The notes: generated by a model from the letters alone, not told the origin. A stretch of DNA of 64,000 nucleotides from Chersky-840 sp050011815 (GCA_050011815.1 JBEKIJ010000002.1:62001-126000), one strand, 5' to 3'. Numbered from the stretch's first letter, positions 53,010 through 63,536 are shown. A program made the numbers and translations.

Positions 53010-54287
53010 TCAGAGGTCGAACAGGGTGCGCAGCGCCTCGACCAGACGCTCGCCTCGCGGTGTGCCCGCCGCCTCTTTCACCGCCACCGTCGGGTGGTGC
53101 AGCAACTTGGCGAGCACGTCCCGCACGACCGAGTCCACCTCGTTCCACTGCTGCTCGTCGAGCTCTGCCAGTCGATTCCGATGACGATCGAGCTCGGCGC
53201 GGCGCAACTCCTCCACGCGTGCCCGCAGGGCCGAGACGATCGGGGCCGCTCCCCGGGCCCGCTCCTCGGCCCGATACCGCTCCACCTCGTGGAACACGAT
53301 CTCCTGGGCGGCCGCCAACTCGGACCGGCGTCCGGCCATGGCCCGCTCGGCATGTTCGGTGAGGTCGTCCATGTCGAGCAGATCGATCCCCGGGATTCCG
53401 CCCACGGCCGGATCCACGTTGCGCGGGACGCCGAGGTCGACGATCACGAGGGGGGCACCTCCGGCCATGGCCGGACGTGCCCCGCTGGCCGGACCGAGCA
53501 GCTCGGCATCGAGGACCGGGAGGGCCGCCCCGGTCGACGCGAACACCACGTCGGCGGCGGCCAGGGCGTCGGGCAGGGCGTCGAGACCGACGCCGGTCCC
53601 CCCGATGCGTCCGGCCAGCGCCGAGGCCCGGTCGACCGTGCGGTTGGCCACCACCACCTGGGCGAGGTCGCCGTGACCGGCCAGCGCCTCGATCATGCCC
53701 TCGGCCATCTCCCCGGCACCGACCACCACGAGGTGGCGCCCCGCCAGCGATCCACCGAGCCTCGACGCGGCCAGCTCCACCGCCACGTGGGACAACGACG
53801 TCGTCCCCTGGGCGATGGCGGTGGTCGATCGGACGTGACGCCCGGCCTGGACGGCGTGGCGGAACAGGGCCGTCAGCACCGGACCGCTGGCGTGCTCGGC
53901 CTCGGCGCGCTCGAGGGCCCGTCGCACCTGGCCGAGGACCTCGGTCTCGCCCAGGACACTCGAGCGGAGCCCGGCCGCCACCTCGAAGAGGTGCCCGGTG
54001 ACGGCGTCGTCGAAGAACACCGTCCAGCGACCTTCCAGGGCCTCGGTGGGGGTGCCCGCCAATCCGGCCAGGAACTCCTGGAGGTCGGTGACCCCTTCGT
54101 GGAAGCGTTCCACCACGGCGTAGAGCTCGGTCCGCATGCAGGTCGAGAGGACCACGATCTCGACCAGGTTCGCCCTGTCCCGCAGCCCGGCGACCACCTT
54201 CCCGAGGTCGTCCTCGGCAACGGCCACCCGCTCCAGCACGTCGAGCGGGACCTGGTGCTGCTCGAGTCCAACGACGATGACGGCCAA
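53010..54287 (-). CDS. hemA: Glutamyl-tRNA reductase
   Basis: A 425-residue NADPH-dependent enzyme, first committed step of the C5 heme route. The catalytic Cys lies in LSTCMRTELYA; Met replaces the Asn of the usual STCNR motif. Other marks are GETEVLGQVRRAL, the nucleotide-binding VVVGAGEMAEGMI and VDLGVPRNVDP. The C-terminal helical dimerisation part is complete. TTG at 54287 is the only plausible start near the conserved N-terminus; AAGGAG is 12 bases upstream. It follows rex by 145 bases and is translationally close to hemC. Confidence 0.95.
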   Translation of the reverse strand: MAVIVVGLEQHQVPLDVLERVAVAEDDLGKVVAGLRDRANLVEIVVLSTCMRTELYAVVERFHEGVTDLQEFLAGLAGTPTEALEGRWTVFFDDAVTGHLFEVAAGLRSSVLGETEVLGQVRRALERAEAEHASGPVLTALFRHAVQAGRHVRSTTAIAQGTTSLSHVAVELAASRLGGSLAGRHLVVVGAGEMAEGMIEALAGHGDLAQVVVANRTVDRASALAGRIGGTGVGLDALPDALAAADVVFASTGAALPVLDAELLGPASGARPAMAGGAPLVIVDLGVPRNVDPAVGGIPGIDLLDMDDLTEHAERAMAGRRSELAAAQEIVFHEVERYRAEERARGAAPIVSALRARVEELRRAELDRHRNRLAELDEQQWNEVDSVVRDVLAKLLHHPTVAVKEAAGTPRGERLVEALRTLFDL

Positions 54288-54432
54288 CGTCTCGCAGAGC
54301 TCCTTGCTCGGGCGTATCCCTCGGGACCCACGACCCTTGATGGGTCAACTTCCTCCCCACCAGGATGCCGGTCGGCGACGCGCTATGCCAGACCGGGGTG
54401 ACTCCCAGGTGGGCCCGGCAGGGGCGGGACCC

Positions 54433-55140
54433 TCAGCCGGGCTCGGCCGAGCTGAGCCCCACGGCGTGGGGCAGGGGCGACCACGTCGGAGCCGTGCCGG
54501 GGATGTCCCGGTGCGAGAGGTAGAAGCTCATGACCTGCAGCTCGATGGACAGGTCGACGTACCGCAACAGCACGTCGGGGGGCACGGTGAGGACCCGGGG
54601 GGCGAAGTTGAGCACCGACCCGACGCCGGCCCCCACCATGCGGTTGGCGACGTCCTGGGCCGCCGACGCGGGCGTGGCGATGACGCCGATCGCCGGCGGG
54701 TCGGCGGCGGAGACCCGTTCGAACTCGTCGACGTGATGGACCGTCACCCCACCGATCTCGCTTCCCAGCAGCGAGGGGTCCACGTCGAAGAGCCCCGCCA
54801 CTCGAAAGCCGCGGGAGGTGAACCCCTGGGAATTGGCGAGCGCCCGGCCGAGGTTCCCGAGACCCACGATGGCGACCGGCCAGTCGCCGTGCAGCCCGAG
54901 CTCCCGGTCGATCTGCGTCAGCAGGAATTGGGCCTCGTACCCCGACCCCCGCGTCCCGAACGACCCGAGGAACGACAGGTCCTTGCGCACCTTGGAGGCG
55001 TTCACCCGGGCCATCGACGCCAACTGGTCCGAAGAGACCGTCGTCGTGCCCGCTCGCACCAGCTCCAGGAGGATCCGCTGGTAGACGGGAAGACGGGCCA
55101 CCGTGGCCTCGGGAATGCGGCGCGCGCTGGGGACCACCAT
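54433..55140 (-). CDS. rex: Redox-sensing transcriptional repressor Rex
   Basis: A 235-residue NADH/NAD+-responsive repressor. The N-terminal winged helix (about 1-80) reads TVSSDQLASMARVNASKVRKDLSFLG in part, with RKDLS conserved; the Rossmann domain has VAIVGLGNLGRAL and the domain-swapped C-terminal helix YVDLSIELQVMSFYLSHR. Rex normally represses respiratory genes such as nuo and cyd when NADH is low. The rex-hemA-hemC-hemD order matches Streptomyces. No clear TGTGAA-type operator is visible upstream. ATG 55140 is set by TACGAT 8 bases before it. Confidence 0.95.
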   Translation of the reverse strand: MVVPSARRIPEATVARLPVYQRILLELVRAGTTTVSSDQLASMARVNASKVRKDLSFLGSFGTRGSGYEAQFLLTQIDRELGLHGDWPVAIVGLGNLGRALANSQGFTSRGFRVAGLFDVDPSLLGSEIGGVTVHHVDEFERVSAADPPAIGVIATPASAAQDVANRMVGAGVGSVLNFAPRVLTVPPDVLLRYVDLSIELQVMSFYLSHRDIPGTAPTWSPLPHAVGLSSAEPG

Positions 55141-55148
55141 GTGCCCGG

Positions 55149-55154
55149 ATCGTA
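55149..55154 (-). promoter_or_regulatory. -10 box of rex
   Basis: TACGAT on the - strand with 8 bases to ATG 55140; near-leaderless. The same hexamer precedes the reductase gene at 42.9 kb. Confidence 0.4.
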
Positions 55155-55278
55155 CCGAGGCGGAGGTGCCCGGCACCAAGTCGACACATCGCCCCGGCGC
55201 ACGTCGACCGACGCCCAGCCGACGCCGGACCCGCTCGCAAGCGACCTTTCGGAAACGACCTGTCGGAGGCTGGGCTGG

Positions 55279-57761
<2,483 letters not shown>

Positions 57762-57795
57762 CTGCCCCCCTCGTTGCCAAGGTGGCCGGCGGGTG

Positions 57796-58002
57796 TCAGC
57801 CGGCCTGGGTGTACCGGTCGGCCAGGTACCGGTTCACGTCATCCTCGCGGAGACGAAACGACTTGCCAACGCGCACTGCAGGCAGCTCTCCCGCATTGAT
57901 CAGTCGGTACACCGTCATATTGGACACTCTCAGCGTGCTCGCTACCTCGCGTACCGTCAGGTAGCGAGCGCTGGTGACGTCATCAGCACTCAGTGGAATC
58001 AC
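57796..58002 (-). CDS. Small excisionase-type helix-turn-helix DNA-binding protein
   Basis: A 68-residue MerR-like/excisionase-family HTH: YLTVREVASTLRVSNMTVYRLI followed by AGELPAVRVGKSFRLREDD and a short C-terminus. (Motif is quoted in parts.) It resembles the BldC/Rv0500A-type regulators found next to proC in actinobacteria, and here too it lies just after proC. GTG 58002 has GGGAGAGG upstream; TACAGT further upstream is a fair -10. Target genes unknown. No recombinase is nearby, so it is not part of a phage. Confidence 0.85.
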   Translation of the reverse strand: MIPLSADDVTSARYLTVREVASTLRVSNMTVYRLINAGELPAVRVGKSFRLREDDVNRYLADRYTQAG

Positions 58003-58194
58003 CCCTCTCCCGCCTGAGGCGACTGTACGCCAATGTGGTGAATGTTGGAAAGAGAGAGGGCCAGAAAACTGCTGCTCAACCCGCCCGGGCTGCGGGGCGA
58101 GCCTGGCGGTGGCAGGGCGGGGCCACCCCGGGCTCGTCCCGCCCCCTCGCCCCCGGCCCCGAGAATCGCCCCCTCGAGCCCCCACCACCGGTGG

Positions 58195-58983
58195 TCAGCG
58201 CGCCAGTTGGCGCGATCGCTCGGTGGCCGCGGCCACCGCGGCCACGAAGGCGGCCCGGACCCCGAGATCCTCGAGCACGCGCAGGCCGGCCTCGGTCGTC
58301 CCCCCCGGAGAGGTGACCGCCTGGCGCAGGCTCTCGGGCGTCTCGCCCGACTCGACCAGGAGCGCGGCCGCCCCCGCCAGGGTGTCGGTGGCGAGGAGGC
58401 GGCTCACCTCGGGGTCCAGTCCCGACGCCGTGCCCGCCTCGATGAGGGCCTCGACCACCAAGAACACGTAGGCCGGCCCCGATCCCGACAATCCGGTCAC
58501 GGCGTCGAGCGACGCTTCGGGCAGCCGGACGACGTGGCCGACCGCGGCCAGGAGCTCCTCGGCCCAGGCCAGGTCGCCTTCGGCCGCCCTCGACCCCGGC
58601 GCGATGACCGATACCCCGGCCCCCACCGTCGCCGGGGTGTTGGGCATGGCCCGCACCACCGCGCTCGAGAGGGGCAACCACGACTCGAGCCGGGCCAGGG
58701 GCACCCCCGCCATGATCGACAGGACACGGCCGGTCCCGGCGCCGGACAAGGCCCGGCAGGCCTCCTCACCGACGGCGGGCTTGACGGCGATCACCGCCGC
58801 GGCCGAGGTGGTGACCTCAGGACGGACCTCGATGCCCGGGAGCTCGACCGACAGCACCGACCGGCGTTCGGCGGACGGTTCGACGACGACGATGTCGGTC
58901 GGGCTCCACCCGGCACCGAGAAGCCCGTGCACCAGCGCGCTCCCCATGCGTCCACCACCGACGACAAGCAACCGTGGTTCCAT
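58195..58983 (-). CDS. proC: Pyrroline-5-carboxylate reductase
   Basis: A 262-residue NAD(P)H enzyme for the last step of proline synthesis. N-terminal VVGGGRMGSALVHGLL is the dinucleotide-binding motif; VRAMPNTPATVGAGVSV and the C-terminal GLSGSGPAYVFLVVEALIEAG with TSPGGTTEAGL are diagnostic. ATG 58983 is set by TAGCGT 8 bases upstream. A 12-bp palindrome (ACCACCGGTGGT) directly follows the stop. Confidence 0.95.
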   Translation of the reverse strand: MEPRLLVVGGGRMGSALVHGLLGAGWSPTDIVVVEPSAERRSVLSVELPGIEVRPEVTTSAAAVIAVKPAVGEEACRALSGAGTGRVLSIMAGVPLARLESWLPLSSAVVRAMPNTPATVGAGVSVIAPGSRAAEGDLAWAEELLAAVGHVVRLPEASLDAVTGLSGSGPAYVFLVVEALIEAGTASGLDPEVSRLLATDTLAGAAALLVESGETPESLRQAVTSPGGTTEAGLRVLEDLGVRAAFVAAVAAATERSRQLAR

Positions 58984-59222
58984 CGTCGCTCACGCTACCG
59001 ACCATGATGACGCGGCGCGGCCCGAGGAACCCTGGACGGCGGTCGCACTTCCCCGATCGACCGACATCACCAGCCCCTCGGGCCGTGCGCTCTGGCACCC
59101 TACCTCGCGCGCGACACGCGCGCGCCAGAGTTTTTTTCGCGCGACGACGCGTCACCGTCTTCGACATGTCACGTGGCACCGCGTGACGCGCCGACACGTC
59201 ACACGTTGGTGACCTCAGCGCG
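58984..59222. other. Intergenic region rich in GTCAC boxes
   Basis: 239 bases between proC and the YbjN-like gene. It has an alternating CG stretch with a hairpin (GCGCGCG-ACA-CGCGCGC near 59107-59124), a run of seven T at 59131-59137, and five GTCAC/GTGAC copies between 59150 and 59215, one inside the near-palindrome TGTCACGTGGCA. A terminator for the + direction or a regulatory cluster is possible. The longest frame here is only a shadow. Confidence 0.4.
58992..58997 (-). promoter_or_regulatory. -10 box of proC
   Basis: TAGCGT on the - strand with 8 bases to ATG 58983; same hexamer as hemE. Confidence 0.4.
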
Positions 59223-59702
59223 TCAGGCCGGTCGGCGGCGACGTCGGTACCGACCCGCGAACCCGATGCTCATCATCGTTGGGAAGTAGTCGTCGACATA
59301 GGCGAGGCTCGAGCCCACGATGCGATCGAGCTCGTCCTCGGTCACGGCATGCACGGGGATTTCGCCCACGAGGTAGACGGCGTCCTCGGCTCCCAGGGCG
59401 AACCGCATCTGGTGCAGGTCGAGATTGCGCCGCAAGAGGTACTCGTATGTCGCCTCGATGTTCACCTCGGGTGCCGGCATGACCTGCGCTTCGTGCTGCA
59501 AGGTGCGCTGGCGGATGGTGAGCCACACCGTGACGAAGTCCTTCTCGTCGGCGCGCAACCGCAGATACCACCGGCCCAGGTCGGGGTGGTGGTCGACGGC
59601 GACCACGGCACCGGCCTCGGCCAGGCGAGCGCCCGCCCAGCGCTCGATGACGGCGTCGCAGGCGGCGCGCTCCTCGGGGGAGGCGATGTCGGCGGGGGGC
59701 AC
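59223..59702 (-). CDS. YbjN-domain protein
   Basis: A 159-residue cytoplasmic protein of the YbjN-like family (type III secretion chaperone-like fold): LGRWYLRLRADEKDFVTVWLTIRQ, then YEYLLRRNLDLHQMRFALG and the basic end GRYRRRRRPA. These proteins are often encoded next to mshA in Actinomycetota (Rv0487 in M. tuberculosis); molecular role unclear. GTG start 23 bases after the mshA stop, so it is probably co-transcribed. Confidence 0.8.
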   Translation of the reverse strand: MPPADIASPEERAACDAVIERWAGARLAEAGAVVAVDHHPDLGRWYLRLRADEKDFVTVWLTIRQRTLQHEAQVMPAPEVNIEATYEYLLRRNLDLHQMRFALGAEDAVYLVGEIPVHAVTEDELDRIVGSSLAYVDDYFPTMMSIGFAGRYRRRRRPA

Positions 59703-59725
59703 GCGACCGGGGCCGGACTAGGGCG

Positions 59726-60991
59726 TCAGCGGCACTCGACGAGTCGCTCGGCGGTGAGCTCCTCGTAGGTCCCACGCAGCAAAGATGCGGCCTGGGCCCA
59801 GGTGTAGCGCCGGGAACGAACCACCGCCGCGCTCGCCAGGCGCTCAGCCAGGAGGGGGTCGGCGAGGACCCCCGAGGCGGCCGCGGCGAAGGCCTCGGGC
59901 GTCGACGAGTCGACGACGAGGCCGGTGCGCCCGTCCTCGACGAGGGTGGTGAGCCCTCCGACCGCCGCGGCCACGACAGGGGTCCCGCACGCCGCGGCCT
60001 CGAGGGCCACCAAACCGAAGGACTCCGAGCGACTGGGGACGACACAGACATCGGCGGCGCGGTAGTAGGTGGAGAGGAGCTCGTGGGGTTGGGGCGCCTC
60101 GAATCGCACCCGGTCGGCCAGCCCGAGTTGGTCGACGAGCTTCTGCAGCGAGGCGAGGTGCTCCTCGCCACGAGGACCACTCGGCCCCCCCACCACGAGG
60201 AGAGTCGCGTCAGGGTGGTCCTTCATCGCCGCCAGCGCCCGCACGGCGACATCGGCGCCCTTGAGGGGCTGGATCCGCCCCACGAACAAGAGCAAGGGGG
60301 CATGGGCGGGCAGGCCCAAGGCACGGCGAGCCTGAGGGCGGTAGCCGGGACCGAAGAACGCGTGGTCGACGCCGGGTGCGACGACTCGGATCCGAGCCGG
60401 GTCACTGCCATAGAGCTGCGCGAGCTGCTCGGCCTCCACCGTGCACGACGCCAGCACCACCTCGGAGCAGCGCATGACGGTGGCTTCGGCCTCGGCCCGT
60501 CGGTGGGGCTCGTCGCTCGAGACCTCTTCGGGGCTGGCTTCGGCCTTGACCCGCGCCAAGGTGTGGAAGGTCGACACGAGGGGAAGGTCGAGCTCGTGCT
60601 TGATGCGGTGCCCGGCGATGCCCGACAGCCAGTAGTTGGCATGGATGGCATCGAAGCCCGCCTCCTCGTGCACGAGGGGATCCACGCCCGCACCCGAGGT
60701 CATGAGGGACAGGACGTTGTCGGTGAACTCGTCGACGACCGAGGGAAGGTCCTCTTTGGCCATGGGGCCCAAGGGGCCGGCGGGCACGTGGTGGACCCGG
60801 AGCCCGGGTTCGACCGCCGCCGTGGCCGGCAGTTCGTCGGACCACGCCCGGGTGTAGACATCGCACTCCACGCCGGCCCGGGCTAGGGCGCTCGACAGCT
60901 CCCGCACGTAGACGTTCATGCCCCCGCCGTCACCGGTCCCGGGTTGGGCCAACGGCGAAGTGTGCAAGGAGAGCACTGCGAGGCGACGCAC
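59726..60991 (-). CDS. mshA: D-inositol-3-phosphate glycosyltransferase
   Basis: A 421-residue GT-B, family GT4 enzyme that joins GlcNAc to inositol-3-phosphate, first step of mycothiol synthesis. Marks: LHTSPLAQPGTGDGGGMNVY near residues 9-28, FVGRIQPLKGADVAVRAL near 235, and the donor-site SRSESFGLVALEAAACGTPV near 330 with the E-x7-E pair. The length and N-terminus match MshA rather than generic GT4 enzymes. GTG is set by TAGGCT 8 bases upstream. A mycothiol-based thiol system is therefore expected; mshB, C and D are not in the window. Confidence 0.92.
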   Translation of the reverse strand: MRRLAVLSLHTSPLAQPGTGDGGGMNVYVRELSSALARAGVECDVYTRAWSDELPATAAVEPGLRVHHVPAGPLGPMAKEDLPSVVDEFTDNVLSLMTSGAGVDPLVHEEAGFDAIHANYWLSGIAGHRIKHELDLPLVSTFHTLARVKAEASPEEVSSDEPHRRAEAEATVMRCSEVVLASCTVEAEQLAQLYGSDPARIRVVAPGVDHAFFGPGYRPQARRALGLPAHAPLLLFVGRIQPLKGADVAVRALAAMKDHPDATLLVVGGPSGPRGEEHLASLQKLVDQLGLADRVRFEAPQPHELLSTYYRAADVCVVPSRSESFGLVALEAAACGTPVVAAAVGGLTTLVEDGRTGLVVDSSTPEAFAAAASGVLADPLLAERLASAAVVRSRRYTWAQAASLLRGTYEELTAERLVECR

Positions 60992-60999
60992 CGGGACCG

Positions 61000-61005
61000 A
61001 GCCTA
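61000..61005 (-). promoter_or_regulatory. -10 box of mshA
   Basis: TAGGCT on the - strand with 8 bases to GTG 60991; leaderless-type. Confidence 0.4.
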
Positions 61006-61093
61006 CCTGGACGTCTGTCCCCCCGGTCCTGGCGCTCGACGGGCCCGACGGACCCCGCGCCCCCGGGGAAGCAGCCCCGAGGTGGCGCTTTGG

Positions 61094-61549
61094 CTAGGCG
61101 CTCGGGGACACGCCCGCCGAGGTCTCGGCGGGACGGGACGGGCCGGGGGGCGACGCCGGGGCCGGCACCGGGTCGGTCGTCGACTCGTGTCCCGGTTGAT
61201 CCTCGTTCTCGTGACGGAACGAGAGGTAGATGCGGATGAGCGCCTGCTTCTGCTCCTCGCTGAGATGGGCGTCGGAGAGGATCTCGCGGGCCAGGTCAGT
61301 CTCGCCGGTGCCGGGCTCGAGGATGCCGGCCTGGACGTAGAGCGTCTCGGCCGAGATGCGCAACGCTTTGGCGATCTGCTGGAGGATCTCCGCCGACGGG
61401 CGGCGCAGCCCGCGTTCGATCTGGCTCAGGTAGGGGTTGGAGATCCCCGCCAGCTCCGACAGTCGTCGCAGCGAGAGCCGGGCCGCCGATCGCTGTTCCC
61501 GGATGAACGAGCCGAGGTCGCTCCACCGATCGGGGAGTTGTTTGGGCAC
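61094..61549 (-). CDS. XRE-family transcriptional regulator
   Basis: A 151-residue protein with a Cro/C1-type helix-turn-helix (about 12-68): LGSFIREQRSAARLSLRRLS, GISNPYLSQIERGLRRPSAE. A helical middle part and a Pro/Ala/Ser-rich tail follow. It resembles the Rv0474-type regulators of actinobacteria. GTG has GAGAGG upstream and lies 29 bases after the rsiG stop, so both probably share a transcript. Confidence 0.85.
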   Translation of the reverse strand: MPKQLPDRWSDLGSFIREQRSAARLSLRRLSELAGISNPYLSQIERGLRRPSAEILQQIAKALRISAETLYVQAGILEPGTGETDLAREILSDAHLSEEQKQALIRIYLSFRHENEDQPGHESTTDPVPAPASPPGPSRPAETSAGVSPSA

Positions 61550-61578
61550 GCCGTCGCCTCTCGAGCGTCGGACGCGGA

Positions 61579-62115
61579 TCAGGCCAGCAGGCCGTCGACC
61601 GAGGCCTCGCCCGTCTTGTACCGACCCACGATCTCCGCTTGGAGCGTGTCGATGCGCTCGTGCAGGGCGCGCCGCTGGTCGGAGATGCGCTGCTCGATGG
61701 CGGTGAGTCGCTCGCCCACGGAGCGGAGCTCGGCTTCGGTCATGGTCGTGAGCGTGGCGGTGTGATCGGCGTCGAGCACGGCGTCGAGCTCCTCGGTGAG
61801 ATCGTCCCTGTCGAGGTCGGGCGACATCTGCGACGGCAACCGGCCATAGCCCTGGGGGCGGGCCGGTCCCGAGCCGATGATCGAAGGCAGGCGCTCGACC
61901 AGCGAGTCGACGTCACCGCCCTCGCCGTGGTGGTCGAGACAGGCGTGGACGAGATCCAACCGGCCCTGGGCCATGCGCCGGAGATACGAGACCGCCGTCT
62001 CGGCCTCCTGGCACTCGGCGCGCATGGCCCGCACGTCCTCGAGCGAGCGCTCGCGCAGCCCGTCCAGGTAGTCCGGGGCGAGCAACCGATCGAGCTCCGT
62101 TTCCAGCCAGGTCAT
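61579..62115 (-). CDS. rsiG: RsiG-like c-di-GMP-responsive anti-sigma factor
   Basis: A 178-residue, largely helical protein. It carries the RsiG signature E(x3)S(x2)R(x3)Q(x3)D at E39-S43-R46-Q50-D54 (ETAVSYLRRMAQGRLD) and a second copy in the C-terminal helix at E141-S145-R148-H152-D156, where His replaces Gln. In Streptomyces two such helices form an antiparallel coiled coil that binds a c-di-GMP dimer and holds the sigma factor WhiG. No sigma gene is in the window, so the partner (WhiG/FliA-type) is inferred. ATG 62115 lies 7 bases after TACGCT. An EAL phosphodiesterase gene occurs elsewhere in the window. Confidence 0.8.
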   Translation of the reverse strand: MTWLETELDRLLAPDYLDGLRERSLEDVRAMRAECQEAETAVSYLRRMAQGRLDLVHACLDHHGEGGDVDSLVERLPSIIGSGPARPQGYGRLPSQMSPDLDRDDLTEELDAVLDADHTATLTTMTEAELRSVGERLTAIEQRISDQRRALHERIDTLQAEIVGRYKTGEASVDGLLA

Positions 62116-62122
62116 CACGGCG

Positions 62123-62128
62123 AGCGTA
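62123..62128 (-). promoter_or_regulatory. -10 box of rsiG
   Basis: TACGCT on the - strand with 7 bases to ATG 62115; leaderless-type. Confidence 0.35.
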
Positions 62129-62159
62129 CTCCGCCCGACGGTGTTCTCCTCACCCCTGC

Positions 62160-62570
62160 TCAGCGCACCGGACCGGCGCGCCATGACGGCGCGTAGCACC
62201 GGAAGACCCGGCCCAGGACGGCGGTGCTCGGCACGGGCCCGAAGCTGCGACTGTCGGTCGACGCCCCCGGGTTGTCGCCCCGGACCACGACCCCGTCGTC
62301 GAGCACGGCGCCGATCCGCTTGACCAGCACCCGCCCCGGGTGGCGGGGATCGCGCACCGCCACGACGTCGCCGGCGTGCAAGGAACGGGCCCGCACCACC
62401 AGAAGGCGGTCCCCGGGCGCCAGGGTGGGCTCCATGCTCCTGCCCTCGACCACCACTCGCCGGGGGCGTACCACCACCGCCACGATCCCGAGGGCGACGG
62501 CGCCGGCCAGCCCGACACCGGTCGGGCTCGGCCTCGGAAGTCGGCGCAGGAGCCGGCGGCCCAAGTTCAC
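62160..62570 (-). CDS. sodX: Nickel-type superoxide dismutase maturation protease (S26 signal-peptidase family)
   Basis: A 136-residue membrane protease with one N-terminal helix (about 17-34). The Ser/Lys dyad is S45 in VEGRSMEPTL and K84 in RVLVKRIGA; the downstream box VVRGDNPGASTDSRSFGPV is also typical of S26. It is divergent from sodN with 69 bases between starts, the classic sodN-sodX pairing, so it should cleave the SodN leader to expose the nickel-binding His. GTG 62570 has GAGAAGG upstream. Confidence 0.9.
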   Translation of the reverse strand: MNLGRRLLRRLPRPSPTGVGLAGAVALGIVAVVVRPRRVVVEGRSMEPTLAPGDRLLVVRARSLHAGDVVAVRDPRHPGRVLVKRIGAVLDDGVVVRGDNPGASTDSRSFGPVPSTAVLGRVFRCYAPSWRAGPVR

Positions 62571-62639
62571 CGTTTGCCTTCTCTGGGTAAGGTGAGCGCG
62601 ATCCCCATCGACTTCACTCTGCACGAAGGAGCCCTGCCC

Positions 62640-63059
62640 ATGCGCATCGTCGACCGCATCTTGTCGTCTGTCGACCGAATCAGCCCTCCCCTGACCGCAC
62701 ACGCCCACTGCGACCTTCCCTGCGGTGTGTATGACCCCGCCCAGGCGAGAATCGAGGCCGAGTCGGTCAAGGCGTGCATGGAGAAGTTCAACGGATCCGA
62801 CGACCCCGTGTTCAAGGAGCGGGCCGTCGTGATCAAGGAGGAGCGGGCCGACCTCGTCAAGCACCACCTCTGGGTGCTGTGGACCGACTACTTCAAGCCC
62901 GAGCACCTCGCCAAGCACCCCCAGCTCCACGAGCTGTTCTGGAAGGCCACCAAAGCGGCCGGCGAGACGAAGAAGACCAACGACCCCAAAGTCGCCCAGG
63001 GGCTCCTCGACCAGATCAAGGAGATCGACACGCTGTTCTGGGAGACCAAGAAGGCGTAG
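62640..63059 (+). CDS. sodN: Nickel superoxide dismutase precursor
   Basis: A 139-residue precursor of Ni-SOD, which dismutates superoxide in the cytoplasm as a hexamer of four-helix bundles. The nickel hook HCDLPCGVY is at residues 23-31, after a 22-residue leader that must be removed to free the His amino group. The mature part (about 117 residues) has the family helices, e.g. HHLWVLWTDYFKPEHL and the terminal FWETKK. AAGGAG lies 9 bases before ATG. The processing protease gene sodX is divergent. Confidence 0.97.
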   Translation: MRIVDRILSSVDRISPPLTAHAHCDLPCGVYDPAQARIEAESVKACMEKFNGSDDPVFKERAVVIKEERADLVKHHLWVLWTDYFKPEHLAKHPQLHELFWKATKAAGETKKTNDPKVAQGLLDQIKEIDTLFWETKKA

Positions 63060-63109
63060 GGCCCGGGGCCCGAAGGGCTGGAGGCGGCGCCGACGCCGCC
63101 TGGCGGAGA

Positions 63110-63523
63110 TCAGCGCAGGGTGAGCGGCAGGTGCTCTGCGCAGAACCGGGCCGTCGGGGTCCGGGTCAGCACGTCGTCGTCGATGGTCCCCCCACAGGCT
63201 TCGCACCGTCCGTAGCCGCCCTCGTCGAGAAGGGCCAGGGCGCGCTCCACGTCGGCGAGCTCCTCCTCGATCGTGTCCAACAGGGATCCGTCGATGTCGA
63301 GCTCGGCGGTCGGCTGCTGGTCGATGTCCTCGTCGGATCCATCCCCACCGGGGCTGCGCCCGGCCAGAACGGTCGCCACGTTGTCGGGAGCGGTGTCGAC
63401 GAGCTCCCCATGGCCCTCAGCCTCGGGGCCGTCGGCCTCGAGACCGTCGACGGCGGAACCGTTGCAGGCGGAACCGATGAGGTCAGGACCGTCGAAATCG
63501 GGGCCGTCGAGGTCGTCTTCCAC
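63110..63523 (-). CDS. DksA/TraR-type zinc-finger protein
   Basis: A 137-residue protein with a disordered acidic N-terminal half rich in Asp, Gly and Pro, a helix (about 80-105, SLLDTIEEELADVERALALLD) and a C-terminal zinc finger GRCEACGGTI, then RFCAEHLPL. The finger is Cys-x2-Cys...Cys-x2-His rather than four Cys. Such proteins may bind RNA polymerase, but here without the long DksA coiled coil. GTG 63523 lies 7 bases after TACCAT. It is divergent from the class V aminotransferase gene. Confidence 0.8.
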   Translation of the reverse strand: MEDDLDGPDFDGPDLIGSACNGSAVDGLEADGPEAEGHGELVDTAPDNVATVLAGRSPGGDGSDEDIDQQPTAELDIDGSLLDTIEEELADVERALALLDEGGYGRCEACGGTIDDDVLTRTPTARFCAEHLPLTLR

Positions 63524-63530
63524 CGTGGCG

Positions 63531-63536
63531 ATGGTA
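63531..63536 (-). promoter_or_regulatory. -10 box of the DksA/TraR-type gene
   Basis: TACCAT on the - strand with 7 bases to GTG 63523, in the 63-base divergent region. Confidence 0.4.

Noticed and set aside
57796..58002. Excisionase-like protein as a sign of a mobile element
   Set aside because: No integrase or attachment site is near, and the same type of gene sits beside proC in other actinobacteria.
58817..59197. 126-codon - strand frame upstream of and into proC
   Set aside because: Basic, low-complexity translation, overlaps proC in another frame and would remove the proC promoter.
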